Positions 39,201 to 51,600 of a DNA stretch of 64,000 bases are shown here, in pieces (the stretch's first letter is position 1; every line of letters begins with the position of its first letter). The position numbers and the translations under genes were made by a program. The DNA is taken from the NCBI RefSeq assembly GCF_019399895.1, contig NC_091886.1:1240001-1304000 (forward strand). Direction: 5' to 3'. Source of the DNA: Cardiocondyla obscurior (Eukaryota; Arthropoda; Insecta; Hymenoptera; Formicidae). The notes under the pieces were generated by a model that was given only the letters and a program-made list of their open reading frames with translations, searched no databases and had not been told where the DNA came from.

Positions 39201-42200
39201 CTTAGGAAATGCAATAAATAGATTCTCGATAAACGTTCTTGTAATGAACAAAAATTAAATACGTCAAAAATTCTACATTAATTAATCTCGTAATTGCGTT
39301 AGACACATATAATTTTTATACGTCTCTTTTGTAAACTTCTCTTCGTCAACCAGAGGGAAGAATATTTTTCCACGCGCAATTTTCAAGGAAAAATTATTGC
39401 AACAATCTTCCGCGTTAATAATTCATGCCCGTATCTTCGTAGTGAATACATGCAATGGAAATCACGTCGCGTGGTATTTTGTATTTGTCGATCGCGCGTA
39501 CTATAATGCACGAGGCGACATTCGAACGCGAAATATTGAAATGGTATTGTTACCGCAACAATACTCTTCCGCGAGCGACACAGCGGATGCTGATAACCAC
39601 GAACCATCTACGAAGTTCGTATTTATTCGTAGCGAGCGAGCGTGAGAGAGAAACGTTGGAATTACAAGATATTCGTGCTGGAGCATCTTACACCGCGCTG
39701 TAGCGGATTTTCTTCCCTACGCCATACTGTCGAAAATTAGTTGTACTGAAGTTTAATCTCTATTATCATAATTAACGTCGTGCATTATACAATCGAAACG
39801 TTGTGTACAAAATTTCGGTGCTATCGGGAATGTTGCCGGGAGAATGCGAGAAGAATATCCGTCTTAACAATACGCTCGTTAAATTAATTCTTAGCTCGTG
39901 ACATATTAATTAAAACGCCGTCGCTATTGCCGTCTCGTAAAATTATTTCATTACGTGTCTGTATCTTGAGCTGTTTTGCATACGAGAAAATTGTCCTGGA
40001 TTTTGCGGCCCATCGGGGTTGAATTATTTTTCGATGTAAATTATTTTAAGATACATCTTTGCGTTTTCATGCACCGCGAAAAATTAATTAAAGCAGCAAT
40101 TAGCGAGTGACTGGTTCCAATTATCGCGTCATTAACGAGACGTATCCTCTCACTTTTACCCGGAAACGTTTTACATTTCAAATGGGAACGTCGCGATAGT
40201 TCTCAAAACGGTTTAGCCCTGTAGGGCTGTATGACTTCTCAATAGCGCTGACGAGATGCAGACGAGATACAGGCACGGTACGCTTCCCGGAGTTGCATAC
40301 GAACTGTGATTAAATACAAACAAGAGATATAGAAATGTTCCGCGGAAATCGACATGCACGGCCGACATGTCGACGTAACGTCGGGACGAAAGTCGCAGGG
40401 AAATTGTTTTCGAACATGCGCGGCATCAGCGCGGGGATCAGCGTATCGGAATTTCTTGAATGCGACCGCCTGACCTAGTAACTTCAAAACTTGGAGAATC
40501 TAGACGAGAAGATGTAGATGAAGACAAAAATGTTGGAGGAGGCTGGGGACTCGAGGCTGCTGTAAAGGACATCATAAAGCGGAAGTGAGAAGCCTCGAAA
40601 GAATGAACACTCGACGCTTCGGCTGACGTGGTTTTACGTGCCGGTATAATAGCTCTTGCCTTCTCGCCGAGATAGTATCCGAGCTCGAAACGACCTGCTG
40701 GCCACCGCGCGACACAATCGTTAAGTCTACTCAGCGAGTTCTGCCGTTTCAGTTAGATGTTTCGTGTATTTGCAATTTACACGGTTGTTTGCAGTTGTAG
40801 AATATAGTCCGCAGACGCACAAAACCACCAATTAGATACTTCCTCAATTTAGGGCGAGATGTAATTCAGCCCCTCCAGCACGTACGTGGAATTTTGTCGC
40901 GCGTAAAAAAGAAAAAGAAAAAAATATTACGACGTAAAAAAAGAGTATGATATAGTAACCATTATAATGTATATGTGTCTACGCGGTATCGCCGTCGTTC
41001 CGCGCTTTTCGACGAGCAAGATGATTTTTATTGTCGGCGAATCTGTATTAATTTGAATATTAAGTGCTCATACCCGCTTGTTTACACGGTCTCATCGACA
41101 ACGTGGTATCCCGTCTAAATCGATGAATACCTCGAGTACCCTTGTTATATGAGTACTCATCGACGAGTACGAGAGCTGTTTGCACCGTAGAAATGTGACG
41201 TGTAACGAGCCTGTCGCAACGAATTACAGGCTTGGGCGTCGAATATCCTCGGAATTGCACTATTATTAACGTCAACAGGTTTGATTCGCGCAGTACGGAA
41301 GTAAACTCAAATCTATGTATTTACATAGCGCTTGATCACCTTCCGGGTTTGCACGCAAACGTTAATTACCACCAGCTAATCAATGTGCTAATGGTCACTT
41401 CACGTACGACACGCACACTAAATATCCAATCGCGTCAATAAATTAACTGTCGTGTTGCTACGATTAAATTTCTATTATATATTTCATCCGGATAATCGAA
41501 ATTGCATACGCTTTATGAAAGATAAGGGAATTTATCTTGGTCGCTTGTAAGTGCATTGTATATTCATATTTCCATTTTTTTTTTTTTTTATAATTATGAG
41601 ACATAAATCTTTCTCGTCTTTATTTCCATCTTTTCCGCGGATTCCAAACCGTTGTCGTCTCGTCAAAATAGAATAATGCGAACGATGTTATTGGTAATGT
41701 GCCGCAAAATCGAACGCATCAAATATTTTATAAGATTCCCATTTTCTTCCCTCGAGTACTATTTTATGTTTGATAGGATAGAGTGGCTTTATAAAATTTA
41801 AGAGCGTTTAATCAGCAAATACCCGCACGCGAATAAACCTCAAGCTGATTCTAAAGAGCCGGATTTGTATTTTTCTACGTGCCAGCAATCTGATCATTGG
41901 AATTCTCTTTTCCTATCTTTATTCGCTTCTCCGGCGTTTCGCCGCTCTTTCAAAACCTTGAGCCGATATCCAATCGAATCACTTCGGCGTTCGTTTGATA
42001 TCTTCTTCGTAATGAGATTCTTGCTTCGCATGCGAAGCGTAGACATTAGCCACGTATAAACGATATTTCTCCTTTATGGGAGAAAGAAAAAAAAAAGGGT
42101 AGAGGAAAAGAGAGACGTCGGGAAGAAAATTTCATTTATCTTGCAAAATATCCATCTTCTGACACTTGATACTCTTTTGTATTTCAATTTTATAGAGAGT

Positions 42201-45200
42201 CTTGAAGCATAATGAAAATACATATAAGTAGAGAACATTTAAATAATATTTCATAACGTTTCAAATTAATTTCGTTTGAAACTTATTGCGGAAAGAACAC
42301 GTATTTAATGTTACATCTTAATGTATTATCGGACCGAAAACTTTTGGTTACGTTAGACGATGAGTTTTTCGGATTAAGCGCGAGTTACGCGCGGATAAGG
42401 GATATTTTTCTTCGTATGGGCAAATCTTACCCCGCTTTTTTTTTTCTTTTTTTTTTTACCCCCATCGACGCAGTACGTGCGGGCGAGAAAATCTTGGACA
42501 GGAAGTTTTAGGATTTACCGAAGAACGATGAGAGAAACACATTGTATCATGTATGTCAGTAAATAGGCGTTTGCCCGTTGAACACTCAGTACCTCATGTC
42601 CTCATGCTTCTGGATTATTTACGAGGCGGATGAGACCTGACTCTCGTAACATTCTGCAGACTCGAATTGCGAAGAACCTTCCATTATTCAACAGTATGGC
42701 ATGTTTCGGAATACTGGTGCTTTTCGTTGACGGATTACTTAATTCACACCTTTCGAAGAACATCTATCAGCATGATATAATATATTCCTTCTAATAACCA
42801 ACGGTATTGAATCAAAGCTTAATTGTCTTTCAAATATTATCCCTTTGTTCTTGCCATTAATTAAAAAAAAAAAAAAAGGAATTAAAAAGTATTAAATTTT
42901 TTTAATGCGTATTTTATTAAATACATTTTGGTAATAAACGAGATTTAATTATTGCGTCAGGATATCTGTTGCGATCGCACCGACCTACTTATAATTAAAC
43001 AACAATGATCCATTACTGATGACCATTGTTTTTACAAAACTGTACATTCAGATTGATGCAATAGTAATGAGAATAATTGCGGAATTTCTATTTGCTTTAA
43101 TAAAGCGAATGAACAATTATTGCATTTTATGAGTAATATCGCGAATATATTCTACACGATGTTACACACCTTTTATTACGCTTGTACGCCCATTCAATTG
43201 GGATCTCGCGTCGCTTTTCCAATTTTCCGCGAGGTGAGTGCAGTCGATAGCGACATAACGTGATTATTATACAAAAGCGATACGCTATTGGAAGTAAAAT
43301 AAAATTGATATTTCTATTGTATTAACTTTTCCCGATTTAGCCAGCTGATTGTCGAACTTGGCCCGTTTCTTCGTTTGACGTTTTTATTAATGCAGGGTAT
43401 CTTTTTTTTTTCTTTTTTTTTTATTCAAACCAATGTATTTTCGTCTTTTTTCTTTGCTCACAGTTTTTACTAGTTCGATTTTTTCTGATTAATCTAAAGA
43501 GAAGCATTAAGTCATTGTTTAAATGTTGTGTCTCCATCTCTCATTGTTTCTGAGCATCGTTTTCAAGATTCTTTAGTAGTAACAGCAGTTGTGGTCAGGC
43601 TCAGGTGGTAGTTACCCTCGTTCGATCAGACAGTTATCCAGTTCTCCATTCTCCGCTGAAGCAAAAGTGTGATGTGCGTTTTCCATAGTTTAATTTTTAT
43701 ATGATTATATTAAAATCATAAGATTCTTATCTTTTACTCTTTATGCAAAAAACTTATACATCTTTACGTGCAATTATTTTCCATCTTTCTTCCCCTCGTC
43801 TTTTAATTCTTATCGTTCTAATAACAAATCGAACTGTTGTAATTATAATTATATATTTGAGATGATTTGACAGATACATAAAGATGTGAAAGCACAAGTA
43901 GGCGACGTTTATTTTTCGGCATTATACGTTACAATGGCTTGATGCACTATTTTATTTGATTCGCATCGACGTGCTTAAAATAAATTAGATTACCCCGTTC
44001 TGAAAATAAATAATATTGACAAGCATACCTATTCGTGATAAGCAGCATCCCACACACAGGGCCACCGCTGACGTACTTACAACGCCCTTGCATAAAAAAT
44101 TATCCACAAATCTCTCCCCAAAAAAAAAGAAAAAAAAGAAAAAAAAGAATTAAAAATTTTTTTAAGCCAAATGATACATTAACGCTTCGAAGTTGAAAGC
44201 CAAAGGGGTAGCATTAAAATAATGAACTGCGATTCCGTGACGTTTGTACAAAATCGATCAGAATTCGCTAGAACGAAGTACGTCGCAAAATGTAAGAGCG
44301 GAGTCTTGTAGTCGTCTAAGAATGGATAGTGCGCGACTCTCTGCGGCGAAGTTTTCGCTGCCCTTCAACGGCGTCCTTATTTCCTCCCTCGTCTTCGCCA
44401 GCTACTTTCGCGTGTCAAGGCTCATATCCTGCCGCCCCATCCCCCATCTGTCATGTCTCGATCTGTCCACCGCCCTCGCCGACCATCCCCCTAGTCCCGG
44501 TGCACTATCGCGCAGCAACAGCATCAGGGGGTAGCGCGTGCCCACATTTTAGCGACCGACTTAACCACCGGAGTTCGCGCAGGCGTTCCCGCTGTCGTCG
44601 CTGGGCGAGAGAACGGGGAAAACGCTCGGGGATACGGCGAAATCCTAGCAAATCAATACGGCAATGTCCGCCGGTAACCAGGCAGTCGGGGCTCATCCTT
44701 TGCGAGATACGTGTCGGGTATTCCACGCGCACGCTCAGTTACATCGCCAACGCTGACTAGAATAGTCCATTGGATAGTCATCGCCTTCGTTATTGCCACC
44801 GTGCGGATGCATTGACTCCCGGCTACTTTCGCTGCCCCATCGACTTCTCGAGGTGAACCGCGCTAAGCTCGGAAGCGGACGACGGCGTCGTCGTGCACGG
44901 AAAACGGTCTTCAGCAGCTTCAATTGGGTAACTGACCTTGTGCAACAGCGCTAACGTTCCGATAAAAAGCTACCTCAGCAATTTCGTAGCGATAATTTCA
45001 TCGTAGAAGCTCGAAGTTTCTCTTGCGACAATTAAAAAGATACGCGTATCCTAAGGCGTATAAATCGTTCTGGGGTGTTTCGCATTCGTCATAGAGGATA
45101 TTACGCGCATAGAATCAGAGAGGTCAGACAAGTCGAGGCCGAGTGGAGATCGGACGGCCCCGCGAGTCTCACCGGAACCTCTGATTACTGCTATCACTGT

Positions 45201-45492
45201 TACCGGGAAGACAGTCCGATCCCATCCCGGTACCACGATCGAATTAGTAGGCATCCGCCAGGCCGCCAGGCTACTACAACGTCTGGTAGGCGCGAGTGAT
45301 TGGTCCTTCTGCACGGATTTACCGAAACACCCCCAAAACGGCAACCCCTCGTCGTCGTCGTGCTACCGGGGCCCCGCCGTTAGCCGCGAAAGATCGCGAG
45401 AAGGGAGCTTGGGAAGATCAACGGGAGGATCGGCCTGCTCGCACGCGACCAGCACCGGCCCCTGCTACGCCGCTTGCTGGCGGCCCAGTGAA

Positions 45493-45667
45493 ATGGAAGA
45501 GAAGTCCTCTGCCCGATTCTCCGAATATCTGTTCGCCAAGATGGGCGGGCAGGACGTCTCGGCCTCTCAGGGTCCCCGTAAGGTGACCGCCGACACCAGA
45601 AAGTGGATGCGAGAGAACCTCTTACTTCTGGTCACCCTATCCGGCGTATTCTTCGGCATAATTCTCG
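45493..45667 (+). CDS. Eaat2: EAAT coding exon 1
   Basis: Encodes MEEKSSARFSEYLFAKMGG and on to RKWMRENLLLLVTLSGVFFG, the cytoplasmic N-terminus and first helix. The donor GTGAGA follows ATT CTC G (phase 1). The in-frame sequence upstream of 45493 has no ATG. Confidence 0.92.
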
Positions 45668-48600
45668 GTGAGAAAAATGCCCATTTATTTTTTTTTTCAG
45701 GATTTTAAATGCGATCACATTTGGCAAAGCATTTGGAAATTTTTTGATTTTTTAAAATATTTTTTTTGTTATATTTTGCTATATTAAAAAAAAAACTTTG
45801 AGACGATTAACGGTACTTGATAATAAATTTGCAGTATGCCGTTCAATCGAGTACCTGCGCATATTGCCGATGCTAAATGATACAATAAATCAAATAAAAA
45901 AAAATGAAAAATATTAGTCATTCAGTGCGATAAAATATATGTTCATTTCGCACGAGTCATCAATTTTATCCCTTGTCGCGCATTTTAATGTATGTCTTGT
46001 CTCTTAACACGTCGGCTATAAATTATATCCGTCATTTGCGACAGTTATCGTACATACAATCTTTTTAACAACTCTAATCTATAGTTAATTTCATATTATT
46101 TAGATTTCAATCTAATTCAACATAAGAATAATTCTCTTTTTGCCGCGTCAACATGTGATTGCTCTTTCTTAATGTAGCTTTTTATTCTCGCATGAAGATC
46201 TTTTACAACGATAAATTCCATAAGCGCGAGTTGACCCAAAAACAAAATTAATCGCTTTTACAAATGCATTGCGGATCTTTCGCTTTGCAATAAAAACTGT
46301 GCACCCGCATGATCACAATGAACGTCTGCGACGTGTCAAATGTTTATTAAAGTCGCATGTAAATGTTGGCACAAATACGCTCACAGTACGAGCAAACTGT
46401 CTCGCGTAGATCGATTCTACACATATATACCTCGAACGACCCAGTTCGAAATTATCATTCCGATTACGTAAAATAAAGCAGCACTTTTTATCTCGTTATT
46501 TGTTTATCGCTTTTACGGTTTCTCTTAAAAAAAAAAAAAAGAACTTAATTACGACCATTTGATTTGGCTTGTAGTTAATTTAATAGAGATCACATTTCCA
46601 TGATCGCAATATGATACATTATGCGCAATAAAATATTATGAATATACCGTTTAATTTATCGGCGAACGCTAACAAACGCTGAAACATTTCATTAAGCGAA
46701 AATCAATGCTGTTACTTTGCGTTATACAACATCGGAGGAACGAGACGGCGTAATTTAATTGTAACTCGAAAAACGTTTTAATAAACCGCTTGGTAAATCC
46801 GTACGTTTGACGTGGACGCACGGGAATAAATTTAACGGTCAGTAAATTATTAATAGAACAATCAATGTGAGTGGGTGTTGTATTTGCACAAAATTTCACT
46901 TCCAACTACCCGATTTGTGATACGCGGTGGGCGAACATGTAACGTCCATAGATACTTCACTATAAGTTGATAGCGTTGTAATAATTTATACAATGTCCCG
47001 GTTGATATATCAGTCTAAATTAAAGCTTTCATTCACGTACTTTTACATGGAATAAAGATACGAGATCGGTGTTGGGCCGTTTCTCTCTCGTTTTTTTTTT
47101 TTTTTTAACAAATATTAACGGAATAATATAGATAGTATAGATAATCGCTTATCGCGGTAAATGATTCGTTTGAAATTATATAAGCGCTTTATGCGTTATA
47201 GTTATTAATTATCTTACATCATCCGGTGAAAAATAAATCGCACGAGCCTTCACCTTTTCGTCAACCGCGTCGCCCTTTCTTCGCGATCGAATAATGAGCT
47301 AGTTGACTGTAATAAATTTAAATATAGTTCAGGGGCGCCTTGCAAAAGCTTCTTGAACGTTTTACGCGAGAAAAAGTGGAGTCTCTGTAACGCAGACTCA
47401 ATCCGAGAATATCTTCTTGCAGGGTTTGGTTTGCGACCTCTGGACCTTGGGGACGATGCGGTAATGTTGATCAGTTATCCGGGAGAACTCTTCATGAGGT
47501 TGCTAAAGCTAATGATTTTACCTCTGGTGATCGCTAGTCTCATATCAGGTGAGTTCTCTTTCAGATTACGCCTACGCATGAAGTAAAACATGAGTGAAAT
47601 GCATTTTATAATAATTTTTATATCAGGTTCGGCGAGCTTAAATGCTAGAATGAACGGAATGATCGCTGTGCGGACTTTGGTATATTTTATACTGACGTCT
47701 TTGCTCAACGCTGTGCTTGGCGTAGCCTTGGTCCTCGTTATTCATCCTGGTAATCCCGGCATCAGGGAATCGATCGGCCCTTCGCATCACGCGAGAGCCG
47801 TTAACATATTAGACAGCCTGCTCGACCTGGGAAGGTAAATTATGTCTGCGATATCTCTCATCGTCCGATATCGATTCTGTCACTATCAATAACAGACCTA
47901 GACATACTCGCGAGTTCTTTTTTTCTTTCTTTTTTTTTTTCCTCTTCTTTTTTATTTATTGAAAACGACGGTAATCGAGTGCGAAGGTTAACGTATACAA
48001 AACGACGATAAAATAATGTTGGTCGATTTCGATTTGTTTATTCGTGTTTAAGCGTTTTACTAGTAAAATAGTCGACTGTATTTTCGTAGTTTTCGAGTCA
48101 CCAGCGAAAATAGGTCAAGTGCTTTCGTCGTAATTTTCCATTTTGGTAACTTTGAGAATTGCGCACACAATGATAATGCGACATTGAAATAATATCGATC
48201 CGTGATACCCTTCGCCGTTGCTGAATCATTGCGGTAACATAGTTGTTTAAGGTAGATTAAGGTCGTGGCATTTCACGAACTGTAAACTCTGCTAAACGAA
48301 ATTCGTCGTGATCGCAGAAATACTATTCGTCAAGGCGAAAATAGCTCGGCATCGATCGTGCGTATTTTATTCACGCGACGCGCGTTCAAAAGCTCCATTT
48401 AAAAAGTCTCGCGATGTCCAGCACGAGCTTCCAGCCGCGTATTAAAATCGAGATACCGCTCGGTTATCGGAAACCATTTAAAAATTGTTCGCTTCAGTAA
48501 CGCAATGTAAGATCGTTTTTATTGAAAAGTTGCTAGAGCTTGTGTTGCAATTTAATCAATGTGCAAGAACTATGAATAAAACGAAGGACGTGGGAAAGGC

Positions 48601-51600
48601 GTTATTTTAAAAATAAGCAGCTCCGTCTCTTACATGAAAATATTACTTATTTACTGAATTTACTTAGTAACATTTTTAATTTCATACTCTTAAAATTATG
48701 TTTTTTACAGAAACATGTTTCCTGACAATTTATTTCAAGCAGCTTTCCAACAAGTAAGAATACAGTTAAATTTTTACGACGTATCGAAATTAAATTGACT
48801 CGATATTAATTAACGATATTATTTCAGGCACATACGGTATATGTCCCGAAAAAACAACCCTTTCAGAATGTTACCGATCAATTACCAACGGCAGTTTTGG
48901 GAGACGAGGAATTAATGAGAGTGGTACAGTACAGAAGTGGGACGAATACTCTGGGGATAGTTTTCTTTTGCCTGGTTTTTGGCACGTTTCTGGGAACACT
49001 CGGAGAAAAAGGCCAGGTCGTCATAGATTTTTTTAAAGCTGTATTCGAGGTCATCATGCGAATGGTTTCAACTGTCATGTGGTAAGAATCTCGTAAAAAT
49101 CGAAACGGAATTTTACGGATTTATAGCACTTTCGCTTTGTAGCACAGTAATTTTACTTAATTATTATTTTATTTACTTAATTATTTACTTAATTATTATT
49201 ACTTAATTATTATTTAATAATAACTTGCTTTCAGGATGACACCAATCGGCATCACTTCGGTAATAGCGGGCAAAATACTCGGCGTGGACGATCTGGTACT
49301 GGTGATGTCGCAGCTGGGGTGGTTCATCGTCACGATCACAATTGGTGTCTTTTTCTATCAGCTGGTGATCATGCAGTTGATATATGCGGCCTTCGTTAGG
49401 AAGAACCCCTTTAAATTCTACGCCGGCCTGGCCCAGGGTACCCTCACCGCCTTCGCCATGGCATCAACGTGAGTCGTCGATCTTCGAACCCGAGCCCGAC
49501 CTTGAGAGAATCCATTTCGCCTGCCTCACAGGGCCTCGGTCAACGTTGTGATCGTATTTTTTGTCCTCATTACCTTCCTGATTCTCGTTGACCATCTCCT
49601 GAATTCCGTCTCCACCCTCTTCCTTTCATTCTTTTATGTCATACGGACTTTTTACGCTTACGCGATATGGAGCTGGTCTGGTCACGCGATAGTGCGAGTA
49701 GTCGATTTCAAAACATTTTGACGTCGTAAAACGAAATAGACAATTCAGTGATACGTGGCGATGAAAGACGTACCTTGATCGAATCGTTGATGGACACAAT
49801 ATGTTTCAGCCAGCTGTGTGGAGGCTTTGCGAGGCCACAATCCCGATCTCCCTTTCCAAATCATTTAAGCCAGCTTTACATAACTTTCAGCAAAATTGCT
49901 TAATTTTATCCTCTTGCTTAGTTTCTATAAAAAAAAAAAAAAATAATAACGTTGTGGAAGAGCTGGCCAATTTCCCGATTTATCCCGTTAGTCTTTCCTA
50001 TATTTGACAATCTCTTTTAATGTTTGCTTGCGAGGAGAGCTCGCCATGCCACACATGAGAAAGAGAAAAAGTTGGAAAGAGGTATGCAGTTCCGGGTAGC
50101 ACTTAGAATGCTGATACCGCCGGTTTCCAATACCGCCAAATCATACGAACTTCCGAAAGCTCGTAGATTATTACGGTAATGCAAACGGAATTTCGTCATC
50201 GTGCCGGATGTAATATATCACCGTCGGGAATGGAAAATTATCAAGTGGTTTTCGAAGAACGGCTACGTTATCGCGATAGGTGAATATCGAAAACGATATC
50301 ACTCAAGCCGGCAATCTGCTGACTCCGTGTTACCTGGACTGATTCGCGGCGTGGAAGTCTTCTTAGGATTCCCACAACCGATCTCTTCAAACTCTTCTTT
50401 CGCAACGACGAAGAAGAGAGAGAAGAAATCATGCCAAAGGAGACTTCCACGCTAAATTATATGATTATTCCTAAGTACGTCGTTTTTTAATAATGAATTG
50501 GGGCGAAACTGAAAAAATATTGGTTGCTTCTGCCGAGCTCGCTCTTGCAGGTACGACGAGGATGTCGATGACCGGCTGTACTCCTGAACAACGTGCGATT
50601 ATTTGTCTCTCTTGGATAATTCATTTTTGAGAGTCACGCAAAGCAACGATCATTTTTTCAGTTCGCACTTACGAATTAAATTTAGTTCGCATCTATGAGA
50701 TCCTTCCTTCCTTTCTTTTACACACACACACACACAAATACACATATAAATCATATAATACAATAATACATACAAAATAAATTATCCCGTCTCGTTCCCA
50801 TTACTCTTTTTCGTTAATTTTCTTTTTTACCTGGTATTATTGTTTTTAGCAGTGCTCAATATTCTTTACGATCCAGCTAGGTCTTATACAGTTATATCTA
50901 ACTCAATTTGTTTTCTCTGTGGATTAACTGTTTCCAGAAAAGAGCGTACAACTGTGCGTACACTGTGACTGACTGAGAAACTGTTCTCAGAGTATCTGAA
51001 CAGAGACTGTATGAATATCATGATGATGTATTAGAACACGCACTGCACGCGGCCTTTTGCAGGTGGTTGAGACCGAGGGTAGCGCTTGGTAAGTAATTGA
51101 TGGCCGCAACATGAAGGTACATACGATTGTCTGTTGTAGGATACGTGGCGGACGGCACATGATCTAGCGGATATCTTGGCAAATTTCTGACCTAATCTCT
51201 AATCCCGATTGATTTTCAGGTCGTTTTCACGGTCATTCTGGCAGTCGTTCTGGCACTCTTTCTACCGTCCGCAATTATTAATAATACGCCGATTAATTCC
51301 GAATATTTTATCTTTATTTTACATAACGTTTCTCCGCCCTACCGTTCTTCTTCCTCATACATTCGTTCTGTTTCAATTCGAACCTTGGTCGGTTTACATC
51401 TCTGAGAAACTATCGATAAATTAATCGTTTCTATACATCTTTCCCGTGAGTTTGCGCCAGAATGACCACCAGGATTGCAGCGATAGGCGACGCAGAGCGA
51501 ATCTTTCTAGCATCAACGAAAATGTGTTCTGCCCGATTTTTGCTAACGCAGTTTTGTACAGGGCTGCTGCACTTCCCGTGACTTTTCGTCTGATGACCGA

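Larger units (their letters stand above)
26240..45492. other. Intergenic region between divergent GABA-B-R3 and EAAT genes
   Basis: About 19 kb with no supported coding exon. It must hold the promoters and any 5' noncoding exons of both divergent genes. GC/CpG-richer patches occur at about 32.95-33.36, 38.6-38.8 and 44.3-45.5 kb; the last is next to the transporter start. Low-complexity items: 14-bp duplication at 28585-28612, A22 run at 31866-31887, (TC)n at 32390-32407, E-box inverted repeat at 36171-36206. Confidence 0.7.

Noticed and set aside
44329..44760. 143-residue Arg/Ser/Pro-rich plus-strand frame
   Set aside because: GC-rich presumed leader/promoter of EAAT. No motif, and frames on the other strand are open too.
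45409..45492. Earlier start for the transporter (in-frame extension from 45409)
   Set aside because: The codon at 45409 is TTG, not ATG. The first in-frame ATG is 45493.
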